Origin: Casuarina equisetifolia
Taxonomy: Eukaryota > Streptophyta > Magnoliopsida > Fagales > Casuarinaceae
Direction of reading: 5' to 3'
DNA length: 64,000 nucleotides
Assembly (NCBI GenBank): GCA_028551475.1
Contig: CM052355.1
Span: 12,636,129-12,700,128, forward strand
Below the pieces are notes generated by a model. It did no database searches. It saw nothing but the letters and a program-made list of their open reading frames with translations, and was not told the origin of the DNA. Below are positions 59,991 through 64,000 of the stretch, one piece after another. The position numbers and the translations under genes are program-made. The stretch's first letter is position 1; each line of letters starts with the position of its first letter.

Positions 59991-62940
59991 TGCTGAAATG
60001 AAAATTTCGAATGGAATTTACGATTACTGAGGCTTTAAATGCAAAGTTCAAAACTTTGGGAGGGGGATTGGTTGTGAGTTGGGATTCAAATGAATGAGCC
60101 TAGATGTGTCAGCACACTCTTCGATTCAACTCAGCAAGTACTCCTGAACCCGATTTCTGAGCTGGGTCCAATCTGTGACCGTGACTATTGGCCCCAAAGC
60201 TAGCTGCTTCGAGAAAGACTATGGAGGGGCTTACTGAAGAACCTTATCAAGCAGTTGGAGTTCGATACGGTTGGGGAGGGACTGAGGAACAAAACACTGT
60301 AGACCATGAGCGACGGGCGAGGGAATACGTTGTTGCGAGTGGAGAATCAACTGGGCTGAAGCGTTGAACTCGACCCGAGCATGTTTCCCGTCAAGCCCTT
60401 CCTCCATGGGGCCATGGCCGGCTACTGAAGCGCTTTCCAGAGGCCCATAGGATCCATAAATAAAAACGCAGAACTCAAATCCCCTCTGCCCCCTTCCTTA
60501 AGTCTCATGATCCATGTAACACATGATCCGATCCATATTTACACGAAATTTTATTTTTCTTTATTATCATTTATTTTTCATCTTTTTGTTGATATCGTGC
60601 ATATTGAAAGTAACCAAAATACAAGTATGGCATATAAAAAAAAATTAGTAATATATTTAAGGTATAAATTTTGAATGATAATATTATATAATAAGAAGTT
60701 ATGTCATTTGACAAGCAATGACAAGTAAATTATGATTTTATATATATTTATATTTTAGAACTATAACTTGTCACAACTTAAACTCATAAACATTTAAACA
60801 TTTTTAGTTGTCTCTTGTACTAAATCTAGACATTATTTTAAATAAAGATCATACGAGTATGTGTCATTTTTTGTTCGAGATATCTTTGGTTTTTGGACAA
60901 AATTACAAAATTGTTCCAACCTAAGGTGACTTTTGTGGTGTAAAAGGTCATGAATATTGCATCCGTACAAGAGTGACTCTGTATACGAAAAGTACATGCA
61001 TAAAGAGTAAATTAGCAATAAATTCAATAGATATTTAAATGAAGTATTTTTTTGGTTTTTAAGAAGGAAAAAAAAAGATAAAGTGGGATATTAATAACAA
61101 CAAGAGTGATTACATTATGTATTTTTTGTCATCAGCCAATGTTTTAACCTTAGTTTTTAGAGAGGTGATTTAGGACAACAGTGACCAATTCCAGAGAAGT
61201 TGGTCATTATCATTCTCACCTCAAGGATCATTTTATTACAAGTTACCACTCCATCAAGGTCATACTTCCATCCCTCAAACGTGAACTACCAAAAAAAAAC
61301 CATACTAATGTATAAGATGGCTAGCATTCTTGCATGAACATGCACTTATATTTAGGTTAAAGATAAACTTAAAACATCTTAGTAGAGAAAAATTCACAGA
61401 TTTATAATATAATGAGTTATATTTTGAAGATATAAATGTTGCAACCAGCACATTTACCTTGCTATTAAGGTTTGGAAATGTCTTAAGAAATAACACTTGA
61501 TTCTCCCTTTCTTTATGTTGTTAATTGTATAAAGATTTAGCAAAGACTATACATACAAACACTTGCTTGCTAAAGATCAAGATTTAATAATCTCTCATAA
61601 GTGCATAGATGTTACAAAAGTGTATAAGTCATCCAAACAACACTTCACAAATTTAACTAAAATTCTTAAGTACTGTATCAAATAATGAAACAGACTTTTG
61701 GTAAATTGTATTTTGCTTCCCAAATTACAATTTCCACTTTATTTGCATCTCTAAATTATGACTTATAATTTTAGATGAAAAATACGTCATATTTTAATCA
61801 CATGCATATAGTCTTACATTTGTTTTTTTTTTTATTTGGACAAAAAATAGCTTCGATGTCAAGGACAAAGTACATACGATCCCTAACATACGGGTGCCTT
61901 TTGGGATGGAGATTATTCCAACCACTAGGACAAGAATATGAATAAAATAACATCAATTTGATGTTAAGACAAAGAAAAATATCAAGTGGGACAAACAAAA
62001 AAGATGAATACACCATGTATCTTCCATCTCAAGCAATGTAATATGAGGAGACAATCATCCTCACTTTAAAAAAGGACCACAATAGCTATCCCCCTCTACT
62101 TAGTAGCTTTGAAACTAATCCAACCCCCATTCAAAGGAAATGAAACATGGCTATCAATGCCCCACGCCATGAGGTTAGCCATGACCACACTTGTTACAGA
62201 AACCACCCGATTATGGGTCACCACTCTTAACTAGACCTGAAAGTGATTCATGGCTATTCTTACCTCAAACTAGACAAGTAATCATGTCCACTATTGTTAT
62301 GGAAGGAATACCTAAGGACTTATACCTTAATTAGCATAACTTTAGGAGGAATCGAAGTATCACTTGCTCAACAATCAACATAAAACAGACTTTAATTAAC
62401 AACATGTGACTTTGGTGAAAAATTTAGCTACCCATCATGTTCCTTAACACTATAACCTCCCGCGGTACTTGGAAATCGTTTTCTATTTGAGTTTAATCGA
62501 AAGAAAAAAGGTTGTCGCCAAGGAAAGGTGAAAAGCATGGGTTGTGGGCTTCTGCCAAATTTACAAAAAAGAAACTATTAGTAACTGCACTTTCACTAAC
62601 CTGTTTTGGCTTCTGTCTCTGACTACGAACATTATTTTATAAGCCCAACAAAGCAGAGATGACAAAAGTCATATACAAAAGTTAAAGTGGCCATCAAAGA
62701 GTAGAAAAGGTTGAGGAAGTGAGAAATCACAGTGGGAGGCTACAACCTCACACTTGAATTAACTTTTTTTTCACTCGATGCACGCACTCTAGCTTGTCCA
62801 CTACTCCGAACTGTACATAAAATAGAAACCAATTACAGCACAAATTATAATCTTATATTTACTCATAGAAATGATATTTAAGATACAAAAATCTGATTAG
62901 GGAAAATAGCAGGATCACTAAATTCAGCTTCGAAGCCTGC
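59991..62940. other. Intergenic DNA upstream of ATP11
   Basis: About 59,991-60,470 is less AT-rich and should hold the ATP11 promoter. From 60,500 the DNA is strongly AT-rich without genes, repeats or RNA genes that I can support. Confidence 0.5.
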
Positions 62941-63443
62941 CTAGCAAATCTTTCTTCATTAGTTCTCATTTAAAGGGCTTGGCATCTCTTTTTGTTAAGT
63001 TTTATATAGAAAATATAGAAGTCTTTAAAAATTTTGAGTTAGATATGTGTGATTCTCTATAATTTCTAATACTCTTACTTCTTTTTTTCAGGTCTATAAG
63101 TTTGGCCATTCTAGCAAATCTTTTTTCAGTAGTTCTCATTTAAAGGGTGTGGCATCTCTTTGTTAAGCTTCACATAAAAAATTAAAAGTCTCTAAAAATT
63201 TGAGTTAGATATGTGTGATTCTCTGTAATTTCTAATACTTTTACTTTTTTTTTTCATGTTTATAAGTTTGGCCATTCTAGTAAATCTTTTTTTAGTAGTT
63301 CTCATTTAAAGGGTGTGACATCTCTTTGTTAAGCTTCACATAAAAAATTAGAAGTCTTTAAAAATTTTGAGTTAGATATGTGTGATTCTCTGAAATTTCT
63401 AACACTGTTACCTCTTTTTTTCAGGTCTATAAGTTTGGCCGTC
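62941..63443. repeat. Three tandem units of ~167 bp
   Basis: Units at 62,941-63,110, 63,111-63,276 and 63,277-63,443 each start CTAGCAAATC/CTAGTAAATC and contain AGTTCTCATTTAAAGGG, TTAGATATGTGTGATTCTC and TATAAGTTTGGCC. There is no coding potential. A fourth start (CTAGTAAGTGCC, 63,444) diverges at once. Confidence 0.9.
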
Positions 63444-64000
63444 CTAGTAAGTGCCATGAATGAGAGAGTAACATGGTCCACCGGCTTTAACTGTTGTCAC
63501 AACAAAAAGCTCACTCCACTTAAATGGAGACCTTAAAAAGGTAAAGTAAATACGAGACTGATCATTCATGTATATCCTATTCATTATTCAGTGAGGTCCC
63601 AGGCTGCACATGCCTGCATTTAAGAATTCATGTGTGGGTTGCTTGTGACCTCACTCTATCCTTCACCGGTTCTGCTCCCGCCTCCTGCTTTTGCCATCCC
63701 TCGACTGCCTTTCATCGCTTTTGTCGAGCTCTCCCAATGAGCACTTGGCAGCGCTGCTAATAATGTCTTTCAAGTTGGTTTAGTTCCATTTTTTTTAACA
63801 TTTTTGTCGGCCAAGAGGAGCATAAAACAAGAAGGTTTGTTAGATGGAGATTGGCGAAGCTGTGGATCATGATTTGGCCTTGAATATTAAGTTCATTGGT
63901 GATGATTGATCATTGCTCATACCCGTGAGTGAGGGAGGACAGAGACTCACTTAGGACATCGTATTTTTATTTGACTAGGCTCCCAAATATGATAATATAA
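63444..64000. other. Window end, no gene recognised
   Basis: Slightly GC-richer than the preceding DNA around 63,650-63,760. No open frame of useful length or known domain. Confidence 0.5.

Noticed and set aside
60218..60370. Short + strand frame starting ATGGAGGGGCTTACTG
   Set aside because: About 48 codons, no homologue known to me, and it overlaps the presumed ATP11 promoter region.
1..64000. tRNA, rRNA and snoRNA genes
   Set aside because: No cloverleaf, A/B-box or rRNA-like stretch was convincing on either strand by eye; tRNAscan or Infernal would be decisive.

Overview
The window is plant nuclear DNA, probably from a woody eudicot; the species cannot be read from the sequence. Coding is sparse and split by GT-AG introns. 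The intact genes are an API5-like nuclear protein, a glutamate receptor-like (GLR) channel and a mitochondrial ATP11-type F1-ATPase chaperone. Much of the rest is AT-rich, repeat-dominated DNA.

Layout. Region 1-9,110 is a truncated duplicate of 40,150-49,189. Both carry a satellite-like array (monomer roughly 680-740 bp), a ~2.5 kb non-coding repeat module, a decayed GLR C-terminal relic and the 3' end of API5. A third copy of the satellite and module lies at 10,311-13,952. Region 16,689-25,015 holds two GLR copies on the + strand, both broken. GLR-1 has lost part of its ligand-binding exon and its first channel helix and was hit by a 272-bp TRIM retroelement. GLR-2 lacks the whole amino-terminal domain and has a destroyed splice acceptor and frameshifts. 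Region 28,053-35,717 is a complete five-exon GLR on the - strand (GLR-3, 974 codons), which keeps its reading frame throughout. About 110 bp upstream of its ATG begins a second satellite block (35,829-40,120), with a 366-bp higher-copy derivative interrupted by a 1,255-bp solo LTR. Region 47,833-55,865 is the complete 15-exon API5 gene (- strand, 530 aa), with a second TRIM in intron 2. Region 56,599-59,990 is the four-exon ATP11 gene (- strand, 253 aa). From 60,000 to the end there is AT-rich intergenic DNA with a three-unit ~167-bp tandem repeat.

The genes do not form a pathway. The locus reads as a decaying GLR cluster next to an API5-ATP11 pair, remodelled by satellite expansion, segmental duplication and small LTR elements. 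I found no evidence of a new enzymatic or defence system. The most informative observations are structural: the truncated API5 duplicate, two miniature retroelements with target-site duplications, the solo LTR inside a satellite, and the stepwise inactivation of two GLR copies beside one intact one. All coordinates and exon joins were derived by reading the sequence by hand, with frame checked across every junction; no database search was possible.
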